Positions 1 to 6,294 of a stretch of 10,940 bases of DNA are shown piece after piece. The translations under genes were made by a program, and so were the position numbers. Source of the DNA: an uncultured Pseudomonadota bacterium (GTDB lineage Bacteria; Lernaellota; Lernaellaia; Lernaellales; Lernaellaceae); contig CALBTQ010000171.1 in NCBI GenBank assembly GCA_937967875.1, positions 1 to 10,940 on the forward strand. Direction: 5' to 3'. Under the pieces are notes generated by a model. It was not told the DNA's origin. It searched no databases and worked only from the letters and a program-made list of their open reading frames with translations. How positions within the stretch are numbered: position 1 is the first letter of the stretch; each line of letters starts with the position of its first letter.

Positions 1-45
1 GATCGTATTCGGTGACTGGAGTTCAGACGTGTGCTCTTCCGATCT
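1..45. other. Illumina adapter contamination (not genomic)
   Basis: Positions 12-45 match the 34-nt Illumina TruSeq/multiplexing read-2 adapter as I remember it, from GTGACTGGAG to CTTCCGATCT. Positions 1-11 fit the end of the P7 primer (GAT) followed by an 8-nt index (CGTATTCG). Genomic sequence therefore starts at about position 46. In frame, the adapter reads as CSSDL, so a GTG-started gene call at 29 would be an artefact. Confidence 0.96.
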
Positions 46-487
46 GATCGATCCGTCGATTCCGCAGACGATCATCGTCGCCGAGGACGACATGGCCGTG
101 GTCAACTTCGATCCCAAAACCCACGAGCCGGTCAACGGCCGCGCTTTCTACGAGACGCTGCAGACCGATTACGCGCAGTTGATCGTCATTAAAAGCGGCA
201 CGACGATCCGCGATCGCGCGCGCCATTCGACCTTCATGGCGCCGACCGACGCGATGCTCGACGCCCACGATCTGTGGGGCCACATCAAGATCGTCTCGGG
301 CCTGATGCAGTACCACTTCCACCATCGTTCGAAGGAATGGGCCTACGGCTTCATGCGTTCGGTGGGCGGCTTCGACAGCGCCGGCAACATCATCGTGCAT
401 GAGGTGTACGAACGCGATCTGACCGAGCCGGGCCACGGCGAACCGAACATGTCCGACCTCGACAGCCGGAGCGAAGAAACCAAATAA
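46..487 (+). CDS. Hypothetical protein, 5'-truncated
   Basis: This is the C-terminal 146 residues or so of a protein whose start lies off the contig. The frame is open from the adapter junction to a TAA at 485-487. Codon use is GC-rich like the neighbouring genes. The visible part is soluble and mixed alpha/beta, with no membrane segment. It has a His-rich stretch (MQYHFHHRSKEW, around 315-350), several acidic turns and a charged tail ending DLDSRSEETK. I do not recognise the family and assign no function. The gene ends 15 bp before a strong intrinsic terminator, so it is the last gene of its transcript. The apparent start codon at 29 lies inside the adapter and must not be used. Confidence 0.8.
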
Positions 488-501
488 CGCCCGCCAACGA
501 C

Positions 502-549
502 AATCGGCGGACCGGGTCGGCAACGACTTTGTCCGCCGATTTTCTTTTG
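502..549 (+). terminator. Rho-independent terminator after the first gene
   Basis: A perfect 11-bp stem (AATCGGCGGAC at 502-512 paired with GTCCGCCGATT at 531-541) closes an 18-nt loop. It is followed by a T-rich tract (TTTCTTTTG, 541-549). The T-run is only on the plus side, so it terminates the upstream plus-strand gene and not the minus-strand lipoprotein gene ending at 576. Confidence 0.85.
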
Positions 550-575
550 CTTCAATTTGGGAAAAAACGCCCGCC

Positions 576-1841
576 TCACTCCGGCCGGTTGGTCAGGTAG
601 TAGAGGTGAATCGTTTCTTTGTCCTCGTTGTAGGTCGGCGAATAGCTGATGTGCGCGTAGCCGTCGGCATCGATGGCCAAACCGGTGTGGCAAGGCTCTA
701 GGCCGAGCCACGTGGACGTCCATGACGATTCGCCGTCCTCGCGCGTCAACCAAACCAGCCCTTCTTCATTCCAATCGTAAACCAGAAAGTGTGGGCGTGA
801 TTGATCGTCGATGGTAAAGCTGCGCAGCCATCCGTTCACGTGAACGGTCGATCGTTTCCATTGACCGTCGGCCTTGGTTGCATACATTATTTTGTAGATA
901 GAATCTTGCGATTCCTCATGGTCGTCAACAAACTTTACCTGATAGCCGACGTGCATCGCGCCGGTTGGATCAACCTTTGTATAAAGGTCCAAAACCGAAT
1001 CCGGGTCCAAACTGTCTATCGGCTCGTTATCGATAATGTAGTCGATCGTTTCCCACGACCAATCGCCTTCGGTGTTAAAATAATGAATTACTTTTCCTTG
1101 TTGTTCTTCGTCAATGTCATCGTCGATGTCGTTAAAATCATAGGGCACATAAAAGGCGACATGCAGATAATCGTTATTGTCGATGGCCATGCTGGGGGTA
1201 GTTCCATATCCAAACAAACTGAAATCCCAGGCGGCCCCGTTCCAACAGAGGTAATAAATCAAGTCGCCGTATCCTTCGACAAAAAAGTGCGGAATATTGG
1301 CGGAATCGATCGCCATGGTAAATACAGTGCGCATCTCGGCTTGCAGAATTGTCTCGAATTGCAGTTCACCGTCGCAGTCGTTCCCGTACTCCAGAATATT
1401 ATGATGTACCTCCTCACCAAATCTCATTAAGGACAAATGAAGATGATCGTCACGATCTATGAGCAGCGGTAGACTGCCTCCAGTTTTAGTAAAGGGCAAC
1501 GAATCAACATTCCAGTTTTCTCCTTCTTTTATAGCCAGTCTAAGACTAATGATATCTGGTAAATCCTCCATGCGTCCATAGTAGATAATCTGATTATTAT
1601 TTGATATCAGAGCAATTTGGTTGTCGTAACCGGTCTCGTCGCCGTCGTCCACCAACTCCATGCGCCAGCCCTCCGGCAGGGTAAGGTCGTCGTCATCGTC
1701 ATCGGACGAATCGTCATTGTCGTCGTTATCGTCGTTGTCGTCGTCCGAATCATCGGCGGAATCGTCGTCGTCGCCTTTGCAGTTGGCAAAGGAAAACAAC
1801 AGGCAAAGAAAAAAGAGGGAAAAGAAAAATTTGCGAGTCAT
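576..1841 (-). CDS. Predicted lipoprotein, poly-Asp linker and seven propeller-like repeats
   Basis: The product is 421 residues. I chose the ATG at 1841 over an in-frame ATG at 1883 because it is preceded by GGAAGG at 6 nt and begins a clean signal peptide (MTRKFFFSLFFLCLLFSFAN-C). Cys21 would be the lipidated residue, but the lipobox is imperfect (Asn at -1). Residues 24-52 are an Asp/Asn/Ser linker, presumably a spacer from the membrane. The rest holds seven copies of a motif like 'xxxIDxxxxxHhxhx', at about residues 75-89, 124-139, 174-189, 216-231, 286-301, 340-355 and 386-401. Between copies lie aromatic strands such as IHYF and LYYL, and Trp-rich turns. This spacing suggests a BNR/sialidase-like or generic seven-bladed beta-propeller, with no visible catalytic signature. 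It is probably a surface or periplasmic binding protein. It stands alone, opposite in strand to both neighbours. The middle of the gene is less GC-rich than the flanks. Confidence 0.85.
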   Translation of the reverse strand: MTRKFFFSLFFLCLLFSFANCKGDDDDSADDSDDDNDDNDDNDDSSDDDDDDLTLPEGWRMELVDDGDETGYDNQIALISNNNQIIYYGRMEDLPDIISLRLAIKEGENWNVDSLPFTKTGGSLPLLIDRDDHLHLSLMRFGEEVHHNILEYGNDCDGELQFETILQAEMRTVFTMAIDSANIPHFFVEGYGDLIYYLCWNGAAWDFSLFGYGTTPSMAIDNNDYLHVAFYVPYDFNDIDDDIDEEQQGKVIHYFNTEGDWSWETIDYIIDNEPIDSLDPDSVLDLYTKVDPTGAMHVGYQVKFVDDHEESQDSIYKIMYATKADGQWKRSTVHVNGWLRSFTIDDQSRPHFLVYDWNEEGLVWLTREDGESSWTSTWLGLEPCHTGLAIDADGYAHISYSPTYNEDKETIHLYYLTNRPE

Positions 1842-1871
1842 GGCGCACCTTCCAAAGGTAATAGCCGGGTA

Positions 1872-1900
1872 AGCATAGAACATCAGATAATATCAGGCAA
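1872..1900 (-). promoter_or_regulatory. Candidate promoter of the propeller lipoprotein gene
   Basis: On the minus strand, TTGCCT (-35, 1895-1900) and TATGCT (-10, 1872-1877) are separated by exactly 17 bp. Each matches the sigma-70 consensus at 4 of 6 positions. They lie about 30 bp upstream of the chosen ATG, which also argues against the ATG at 1883 as start. Confidence 0.4.
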
Positions 1901-2060
1901 GTGCAGGAACAAACGCGCCGCGCGCCGCATCCTCGCCACCGTGAAAAAAACGCCGCGCCATGCGCCGCAAGGCCTTGACGCTGTGGACCTCGGCGGCTAG
2001 CATCAGTTCCTCGTTGATTGCGAGCGATCGATCTTTATCGTTGTCATACTCGGAGAAAGG

Positions 2061-2351
2061 CCGGGACGTGGACAGGCTGCGCTAGGCGGGGAGCCAGCGG
2101 TGCCCTGTACCCTCAATCCGCTCCAGAGGGGCTGAATTCCCAACCGAGGCCTTAATTCGCTTTGGGCCGTTGCCCTGGGTCAGCAGGTCGGGCCTCACGC
2201 GGCAGGCACTTCCGAACCGTGTCAGGACCGGGAGGTAGCAGCACTAAGGATGTTCGTCTGGGTGCCGTGGGTCACCTGGCCATCGCCCCCAGGGAAGAAC
2301 GCCATTGCGAAAGCGGGTCGACGAAGGGTGCGCAGTCTGTCGACGTTCCGG
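2061..2351 (+). ncRNA. ffs: Signal recognition particle RNA, large bacterial form
   Basis: SRP RNA is the RNA core of the particle that, with Ffh, targets nascent membrane and secreted proteins. The Ffh-binding hairpin is at about 2211-2250: GTCAGG (2221-2226), a CC-GGGA-GG tetraloop stem (2228-2235) and TAGCAG (2236-2241). The 5' part carries an Alu domain, including AGCGG (2096-2100) paired with CCGCT (2118-2122) around a TGCCCTGTA loop. The ends pair over about 20 bp (2061-2082 with 2330-2351, one mismatch and two G-U pairs), which sets the boundaries. At about 290 nt it is the long type known from Bacillus and Actinobacteria, not the roughly 114-nt 4.5S RNA of E. coli. Its place just upstream of dnaX-ybaB-recR is a known gene order. 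Exact ends may be off by several bases. Confidence 0.9.
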
Positions 2352-2411
2352 ACCGATCTCCGATAAACCGACAACGTATGTGCGGCAACTCCCGTCGAAG
2401 GCGATTCCGGT

Positions 2412-4112
2412 ATGTCTTATCTGGTGCTGGCGCGCAAATACCGTCCTCAAACCTTCGCCGACCTGGTCGGGCAGGAGCACGTCACCCGCACGCTCACCAA
2501 CGCGATCAACCTCAACCGCATCGCCCACGGCTACCTGTTCACCGGCACGCGCGGCGTGGGCAAAACGACCGTGGCGCGCATCTTCGCCAAAGCGCTCAAC
2601 TGCGAATCCACCGCCGGCCCGACGCCCGAGCCCTGCGGCGCCTGCGTGTCCTGCAAGGAAATCGCCGCGGGCACCAGCGGCGACGTGTTCGAGATCGACG
2701 CGGCCTCCAACACCGGCGTCGACGATGTGCGCGAGCTGCGCGAGAACGTCAAGTACCTGCCGGCGCGCGGTCGCTACAAGGTGTACATCATCGACGAAGT
2801 GCACATGCTGTCCAAGAACGCCTTCAACGCGCTGCTAAAAACGCTGGAAGAACCGCCGGCGCACGTAGTGTTCATCTTCGCGACCACCGAGCCGCACAAG
2901 ATTCCCGACACGGTGCTCTCGCGCACGCAGCAGTACGAATTCAAGATGGTCGGGCAGGCGCTGATCCGCGATTACCTGGCCAAGCTGATGGAAGCCGAGG
3001 ACGCACAGGTCGCCTCCGACGTGCTCATGCTCGTGGCGCGCAAGGCCGCCGGCAGCGTACGCGACGGCCTGTCATACATGGACCAGGTGCTGTCCTACGG
3101 CGCCGACCGGCCGCTGACCGAAATCGCCGAGGTGCTTGGCGTAGTCGATCGTCAGGCGCTGCTGGACATTTCCGCCGCCGTGCTGGCCGGCGATCCGGTC
3201 GCGGTGCTGGACGTGCTGGCCCGCCTGAGTACGTCCAACTGGGACGTCAAAGACCTGCTGGCCGATCTGCTCGAACACTTCCGCAACCTCGTCGCCGCCA
3301 AGGTCGCCCGGCAACCCGCCGCGCTCATCGACGCCGGCGACGCCGAACTGGCCGCGCTCAAAGCGCAGGTGAAAGACGCTTCGCCGGTCGCGCTCGAACA
3401 TCTCTTCGCGTTGCTGGCCGACGCCGAGGAACTCATTCTGCGCAGCGGCCAACCGCGCCTCGTGCTCGAAATGACCCTCGTGCGCCTCGCCGAGGCCGCG
3501 ACGGTCAAGCCGCTGGACGACCTGCTCGACGAACTGACCAAACTCAAGGAGATCGCCCTCGCCGGCGGCAACATTGCCGGGCCCTCTGCGAGCGCGCCCG
3601 CCTCGCGCGCACCCCGCGCCGGGAAGGTCGTCGAACGCCCCGCGCCGGCAAGACAAAGCGCGCCGGTCGATGAGCCCGCCGCGTCCGCCGCACCCGCGCC
3701 CGATGCGCAGGACGATCCGCAGGGCGCGTTGGTGGCCGCGCTCAAGGCCGCCAACATCGGCGCGCCGGCCACGTACCTGGCGCAGGGCGAAGTGGAGCGA
3801 CAGGGCAACAAGTTGATTTTGCGCGTCGCCAAAGGGTATCCCGCCAAAAGCATTGAACGACAGTTGCCGGCGGTGCAGAAACTGGCCGGCGATCTTTTCG
3901 GCGCCGATATTAAAATCGAGGTGGAGACGCTGGACATCGCGCCGAAAAATTCGGCGCAGGCGAAAATGAACGAACAACGGCAGGCCGACCAGGAACGGCA
4001 GCAGATGGTAAAAGAAACGCTGGCCCACGCGGCGGTGCAATGGACGCGCGACCTGTTCCCCGAAGCGGAGGTCACCGTCCGGCCGCTGACCGGTCCGGCG
4101 CGCGAGAAATAA
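2412..4112 (+). CDS. dnaX: DNA polymerase III subunit gamma/tau (clamp loader ATPase)
   Basis: The 566-residue AAA+ subunit of the clamp loader puts the sliding clamp on primed DNA and links polymerase cores at the fork. The N-terminus MSYLVLARKYRPQTF is typical. Walker A is GTRGVGKT (45-52). The zinc-binding cysteines are C64, C75, C78 and C81. Walker B is VYIIDE (124-129). Sensor 1 is around ATTEPHK (157-163). The arginine finger is R171, in SRT where most homologues have SRC. Residues from about 365 to 450 form an Ala/Pro-rich linker. About 115 C-terminal residues follow, giving a tau-like length. The start sits 60 bp after the SRP RNA with only a weak GAAGG upstream. The stop is 9 bp before ybaB, so the two are cotranscribed. 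I saw no convincing slippery heptamer for a gamma form. Confidence 0.97.
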   Translation: MSYLVLARKYRPQTFADLVGQEHVTRTLTNAINLNRIAHGYLFTGTRGVGKTTVARIFAKALNCESTAGPTPEPCGACVSCKEIAAGTSGDVFEIDAASNTGVDDVRELRENVKYLPARGRYKVYIIDEVHMLSKNAFNALLKTLEEPPAHVVFIFATTEPHKIPDTVLSRTQQYEFKMVGQALIRDYLAKLMEAEDAQVASDVLMLVARKAAGSVRDGLSYMDQVLSYGADRPLTEIAEVLGVVDRQALLDISAAVLAGDPVAVLDVLARLSTSNWDVKDLLADLLEHFRNLVAAKVARQPAALIDAGDAELAALKAQVKDASPVALEHLFALLADAEELILRSGQPRLVLEMTLVRLAEAATVKPLDDLLDELTKLKEIALAGGNIAGPSASAPASRAPRAGKVVERPAPARQSAPVDEPAASAAPAPDAQDDPQGALVAALKAANIGAPATYLAQGEVERQGNKLILRVAKGYPAKSIERQLPAVQKLAGDLFGADIKIEVETLDIAPKNSAQAKMNEQRQADQERQQMVKETLAHAAVQWTRDLFPEAEVTVRPLTGPAREK

Positions 4113-4121
4113 GGAGGAACC

Positions 4122-4439
4122 ATGTCCAAAGGTGGTATGGGCAATCTGATGAAGATGGCGCAGCAGGCGCAGAAGCAAATGGCCAAGCTGCAGGAAGAGC
4201 TGGCGGAAAAAACGATCGAAGCCGGCGCCGGCGGCGGCATGGTCACCGCGACGGTCAACGGCAAACAGGAACTGATTTCGATCCGCATCGAAAAAGACGT
4301 GGTCGATCCGCAGGACGTCGAGATGCTGCAGGACCTGATCGTCGCCGCGGTCAACGAGGCGCTGCGCAAGGCGCAGGAAATGATCTCCGGCGAAATGAAC
4401 AAAATCACCGGCGGGATGAACATCCCCGGCCTGTTCTGA
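4122..4439 (+). CDS. ybaB: YbaB/EbfC family nucleoid-associated DNA-binding protein
   Basis: This 105-residue protein belongs to the YbaB/EbfC family of small dimeric DNA-binding proteins, thought to act in nucleoid organisation and possibly with RecR. The N-terminus MSKGGMGNLMKMAQQAQKQM leads into an amphipathic helix. A beta-rich middle follows (VTATVNGKQELISIRIEKDV), then a helix, and then the usual Gly/Met-rich C-terminus with GGMNIPGLF. The length is normal for the family. A strong ribosome binding site, AAGGAGG (4111-4117), lies 4 nt before the ATG and overlaps the dnaX stop codon. The position between dnaX and recR is the standard one and confirms the call. Confidence 0.95.
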   Translation: MSKGGMGNLMKMAQQAQKQMAKLQEELAEKTIEAGAGGGMVTATVNGKQELISIRIEKDVVDPQDVEMLQDLIVAAVNEALRKAQEMISGEMNKITGGMNIPGLF

Positions 4440-4443
4440 TTCC

Positions 4444-5055
4444 ATGTTTTTCGATTCGGGACCGCTCAAGGAGCTCGTCGACGAGCTGGCCAAGCTGCCC
4501 GGCATCGGCCGCAAGAGCGCCGAACGGCTGGCCATGCACCTGCTGCGCGCGTCGGCCGAAGAGGTGCAGGCGCTGGCCGCGGCGATGCTCGAGGTGAAAG
4601 ACACCATCGGTCTGTGCCCGGTGTGCTTCAACCTGACCGACGTCAAACCGTGCCGCATCTGCGCCGACGAACACCGCGACGGCGCGCGCCTGTGCGTGGT
4701 CGAGCAGCCGCAGGACGTGCTGGTGCTCGAAAAATCCGGCGCCTTCAACGGCAAGTATCACGTGCTGCACGGCGCGCTGGCCCCGCTGGAAAACATCGGT
4801 CCCGAATCGTTGCGCATCGACGAACTGCTCGCGCGCATCGACGCCGGCGGCATCGCGGAAATCATCCTGGCGACCAATCCCAATCGAGAGGGCGAGGCGA
4901 CCGCCGCGTTTCTGGCCGACCTGCTGGCCGATCGCCCGGTGGAAGTCACGCGAATCGCGCACGGCGTGCCGGTGGGCTCGGACCTCGAGTACGCCGACAG
5001 CGTCACGCTCAAGCTGTCGTTGGAGGGACGGCGCAAAATGTCCAAGCCGCAATAG
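4444..5055 (+). CDS. recR: Recombination mediator protein RecR
   Basis: RecR (203 residues, normal length) forms a ring that works with RecO, and in some species RecF, to load RecA onto SSB-coated single-stranded DNA. A helix-hairpin-helix lies at residues 11-32 (LAKLPGIGRKSAERLA). The zinc finger uses C58, C61, C70 and C73. A Toprim domain starts near residue 81 and includes VVEQPQD and LATNPNREGEATAAFL. The C-terminal motif GVPVGSDLEYADSVTL is typical. The ATG lies 4 nt after the ybaB stop with no good ribosome binding site of its own, so translation is probably coupled to ybaB. It is the last member of the dnaX-ybaB-recR operon before a 70-bp gap. Confidence 0.97.
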   Translation: MFFDSGPLKELVDELAKLPGIGRKSAERLAMHLLRASAEEVQALAAAMLEVKDTIGLCPVCFNLTDVKPCRICADEHRDGARLCVVEQPQDVLVLEKSGAFNGKYHVLHGALAPLENIGPESLRIDELLARIDAGGIAEIILATNPNREGEATAAFLADLLADRPVEVTRIAHGVPVGSDLEYADSVTLKLSLEGRRKMSKPQ

Positions 5056-5125
5056 CGCTTGCGCCGCGCCGCCGGATATGCTCTAAAAAATCTGATTCTC
5101 CGAAAATGATGATTGGGGAGCGACG

Positions 5126-5713
5126 ATGACCTTCATCAATTACAACTCCAAAGAGATCAACTGCAAGATCGTCTATTACGGTCCGGCCCTCTCGGGCAAG
5201 ACGCGCAACCTCAAAATCATCTTCGAGCGCACGCCCGCCGACAACCGCGGCGAAATGATCTGCCTCTCGCACGAGGACGAGCGCACCTGCTACTTCGATT
5301 TTCTGCCGCTGTTTCTGGGCAAGATTCGCGGTTTCGCCACGCGCCTGCATCTGTACAGCGTGCCGGGCAACGTCGTGTACGACACGAACCGCCAGATGAT
5401 CCTCAAGGGCGTGGACGGCCTGGTGTTCGTCGCCGACTCGCGCCGCGAGCGCCTCGACGAAAACATCGAGAGCCTCGAGAACATGAAAAAGAATCTCGAA
5501 TCGCACGGCTACGACCTCACGCGCATCCCGCTGGTCTTCCAGTTCAACATGCGCGACTTCGAAACATCGATGGACCCGGCCGAACTGGCCCGCGCGATCA
5601 ATCCCGACGGCCTGCCGCAATTCCTCGCCAACGCCAAAGCCGGCGAAGGCGTCACCGAAACCCTCAAAGCCGTCGGTCAACTCGTGCTGAAAGATTTGAT
5701 CAAGGCGAAGTAA
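5126..5713 (+). CDS. MglA-like small Ras-family GTPase with variant switch residues
   Basis: The 195-residue protein aligns from memory along its whole length with Myxococcus xanthus MglA, the polarity and gliding-motility GTPase (FINYNSKEINCKIVYYGP; ILKGVDGLVFVADS). The P-loop is GPALSGKT (19-26). The intrinsic arginine finger R53 is kept in ERTCYFDFLPL. Three positions differ from M. xanthus MglA: Ala21 for Gly, Asn82 for the catalytic Gln (VPGN, not VPGQ), and Met142 for Lys in the NKxD guanine motif (NMRD, 141-144). Nucleotide binding is likely kept, but hydrolysis or base selectivity may be altered. No mglB (GAP) gene is adjacent. GGGGAG (5115-5120) sits 5 nt before the ATG. The gene could be transcribed with recR, 70 bp upstream, or alone. 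A specific gene symbol is withheld because of the variant residues. Confidence 0.9.
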   Translation: MTFINYNSKEINCKIVYYGPALSGKTRNLKIIFERTPADNRGEMICLSHEDERTCYFDFLPLFLGKIRGFATRLHLYSVPGNVVYDTNRQMILKGVDGLVFVADSRRERLDENIESLENMKKNLESHGYDLTRIPLVFQFNMRDFETSMDPAELARAINPDGLPQFLANAKAGEGVTETLKAVGQLVLKDLIKAK

Positions 5714-5751
5714 CTTTTTCTAATACAGTTTATTCATTGTGTGAACGGACG

Positions 5752-5776
5752 CACCTTTGGCTTCGCCAAAAGGGTG
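5752..5776. repeat. Stem-loop downstream of the GTPase gene
   Basis: TTTGGC (5756-5761) pairs with GCCAAA (5765-5770) around a TTC loop. CACC and GGTG extend the stem outward across a small bulge. No T-run follows, so it is not a canonical intrinsic terminator. It may stabilise the 3' end of the GTPase transcript or be part of the repeat cluster that follows. Confidence 0.5.
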
Positions 5777-5796
5777 GCATACGAACGACGCTCTTA

Positions 5797-5815
5797 ATTG
5801 TGTGACACACACAAT
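5797..5815. repeat. Perfect inverted repeat abutting the GIY-YIG cassette
   Basis: ATTGTGTG (5797-5804) and CACACAAT (5808-5815) form a perfect 8-bp hairpin with a 3-nt loop. It ends at the base just before the first GTCATT repeat. The 9-mer ATTGTGTGA also occurs at 5736-5744, 61 bp upstream. Confidence 0.75.
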
Positions 5816-5863
5816 GTCATTCCGACGGAGGAGCGCCGCAGGTGCGACGATTGGAGGAATCCC
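5816..5863 (+). repeat. Palindromic repeat, left copy (GTCATTCC...GGAATCCC)
   Basis: This 48-bp element is closed by ATTCC (5819-5823) pairing with GGAAT (5856-5860), with a GC-rich interior. It resembles dispersed GTCATTCCGA...GGAATCCC repeats that I recall from many bacterial genomes. It is the left boundary of the GIY-YIG cassette. Confidence 0.7.
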
Positions 5864-5867
5864 TTTG

Positions 5868-6164
5868 TCAATCAAACCAGTCTTTTGCCAGATCCTTCCA
5901 AGAAGGATTTAGCAATTTGATGAGCGTTTCTTTTTTTTCACGCCGCCACTTTTTTATTTGTTTTTCTCTATCAATAATTTCATTAACATCATTGCTTTCT
6001 TCAAAATAAGCCAGCTTTTTACATCCATATTTTTTAGAAAATCCCTCGATTATTCCCATTTTGTGTTCTTCGACACGTCTTTCCAAATTGTTTGTCATTC
6101 CCACATATAAGGTCCCGTAATCGCTCGCCATGATATAAAGATAATAACAAAAATTGGATTTCAT
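5868..6164 (-). CDS. Small GIY-YIG (URI/UvrC-type) endonuclease
   Basis: The 98-residue single-domain protein belongs to the GIY-YIG nuclease superfamily, which cuts DNA using a catalytic Tyr, an Arg and a metal-binding Glu. The motifs are YLY (8-10, the GIY position), YVG (20-22), NLERRVEEH (26-34) with the catalytic Arg, DREKQIKKW (65-73) with metal-binding Glu67, and NPSW (86-89). The length is normal for the standalone group. The ATG at 6164 is preceded by AAGG at a rather long 12 nt. A longer open frame runs back to 6425, but its N-terminus is only translated repeat DNA and antisense of the hydrolase gene. The gene is AT-rich, unlike its neighbours, and lies inside inverted palindromic repeats, so recent acquisition is likely. 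The target is unknown. Confidence 0.9.
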   Translation of the reverse strand: MKSNFCYYLYIMASDYGTLYVGMTNNLERRVEEHKMGIIEGFSKKYGCKKLAYFEESNDVNEIIDREKQIKKWRREKKETLIKLLNPSWKDLAKDWFD

Positions 6165-6187
6165 GATACACAAATACCTTAAAATAA

Positions 6188-6225
6188 GGGATTTCTCCAC
6201 TCCGCTTCGCTTCGGTCGAAATGAC
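6188..6225 (-). repeat. Palindromic repeat, right copy A (inverted)
   Basis: Read on the minus strand this begins GTCATTTCGACCGAAG and ends GGAGAAATCCC, 38 bp in all. It has the same design as the left copy but is inverted. The closing pairs are ATTTC (minus strand, 6222 to 6218) with GAAAT (6195 to 6191). Confidence 0.75.
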
Positions 6226-6250
6226 AAAAAATAACAGAAACGAACCCTTA

Positions 6251-6276
6251 CTTCGCTTCGGTCGAAATGACAAAAA
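6251..6276 (-). repeat. Palindromic repeat, partial right copy B
   Basis: These 26 bp are identical to 6205-6230 of copy A, including the trailing A5, and are shifted by 46 bp. The GGAGAAATCCC half is missing. It is a truncated tandem copy lying outside the cassette, 18 bp past the stop of the hydrolase gene. Confidence 0.8.
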
Positions 6277-6294
6277 CTCCTGGAAACGAGTCCC

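Larger units (their letters stand above)
5816..6225. mobile_element. Putative repeat-bounded GIY-YIG cassette
   Basis: A 410-bp unit starts with GTCATTCCGA at 5816 and ends with TCGAAATGAC at 6225. The two outer ends are therefore inverted copies of GTCATTyCGA, and the inner ends are GGAATCCC (5856-5863) and GGGATTTC (6188-6195). Almost all the interior is one GIY-YIG nuclease gene, with 4 bp on one side and 23 bp on the other. The interior is clearly AT-rich against GC-rich neighbours. The compact layout resembles a small mobile unit. No target-site duplication was found, and mobility is inference. Confidence 0.5.

Noticed and set aside
1686..1772. GTC/ATC triplet tract as a microsatellite or CRISPR-like repeat
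   Set aside because: It is the coding sequence for the poly-Asp/Asn/Ser linker of the lipoprotein, without regular spacers.
2014..2050. Promoter for the SRP RNA/dnaX block (TTGATT with TATCGT, or a CATACT box)
   Set aside because: Boxes match poorly or are badly spaced. A promoter must lie here, but I cannot place it with confidence.
1884..2060. Small gene between the lipoprotein gene and the SRP RNA
   Set aside because: Open frames here are short, lack ribosome binding sites and show no recognisable product. Nothing beyond the candidate promoter at 1872-1900 can be supported.
2162..3673. Plus-strand open frame (503 codons) starting inside the SRP RNA
   Set aside because: It overlaps the SRP RNA and dnaX in another frame and encodes a very Arg-rich, motif-free product.
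3939..3956. CGCCGAA-AAA-TTCGGCG hairpin in dnaX as a frameshift or terminator signal
   Set aside because: It is inside the coding region, has no T-run after it and no slippery heptamer before it. It is probably chance from codon choice.
3072..4754. Long minus-strand open frame (560 codons) across dnaX, ybaB and recR
   Set aside because: It is antisense to three clearly identified genes. Its length comes from GC-rich codon structure, and its product is Arg/His/Gln-rich with no motif.
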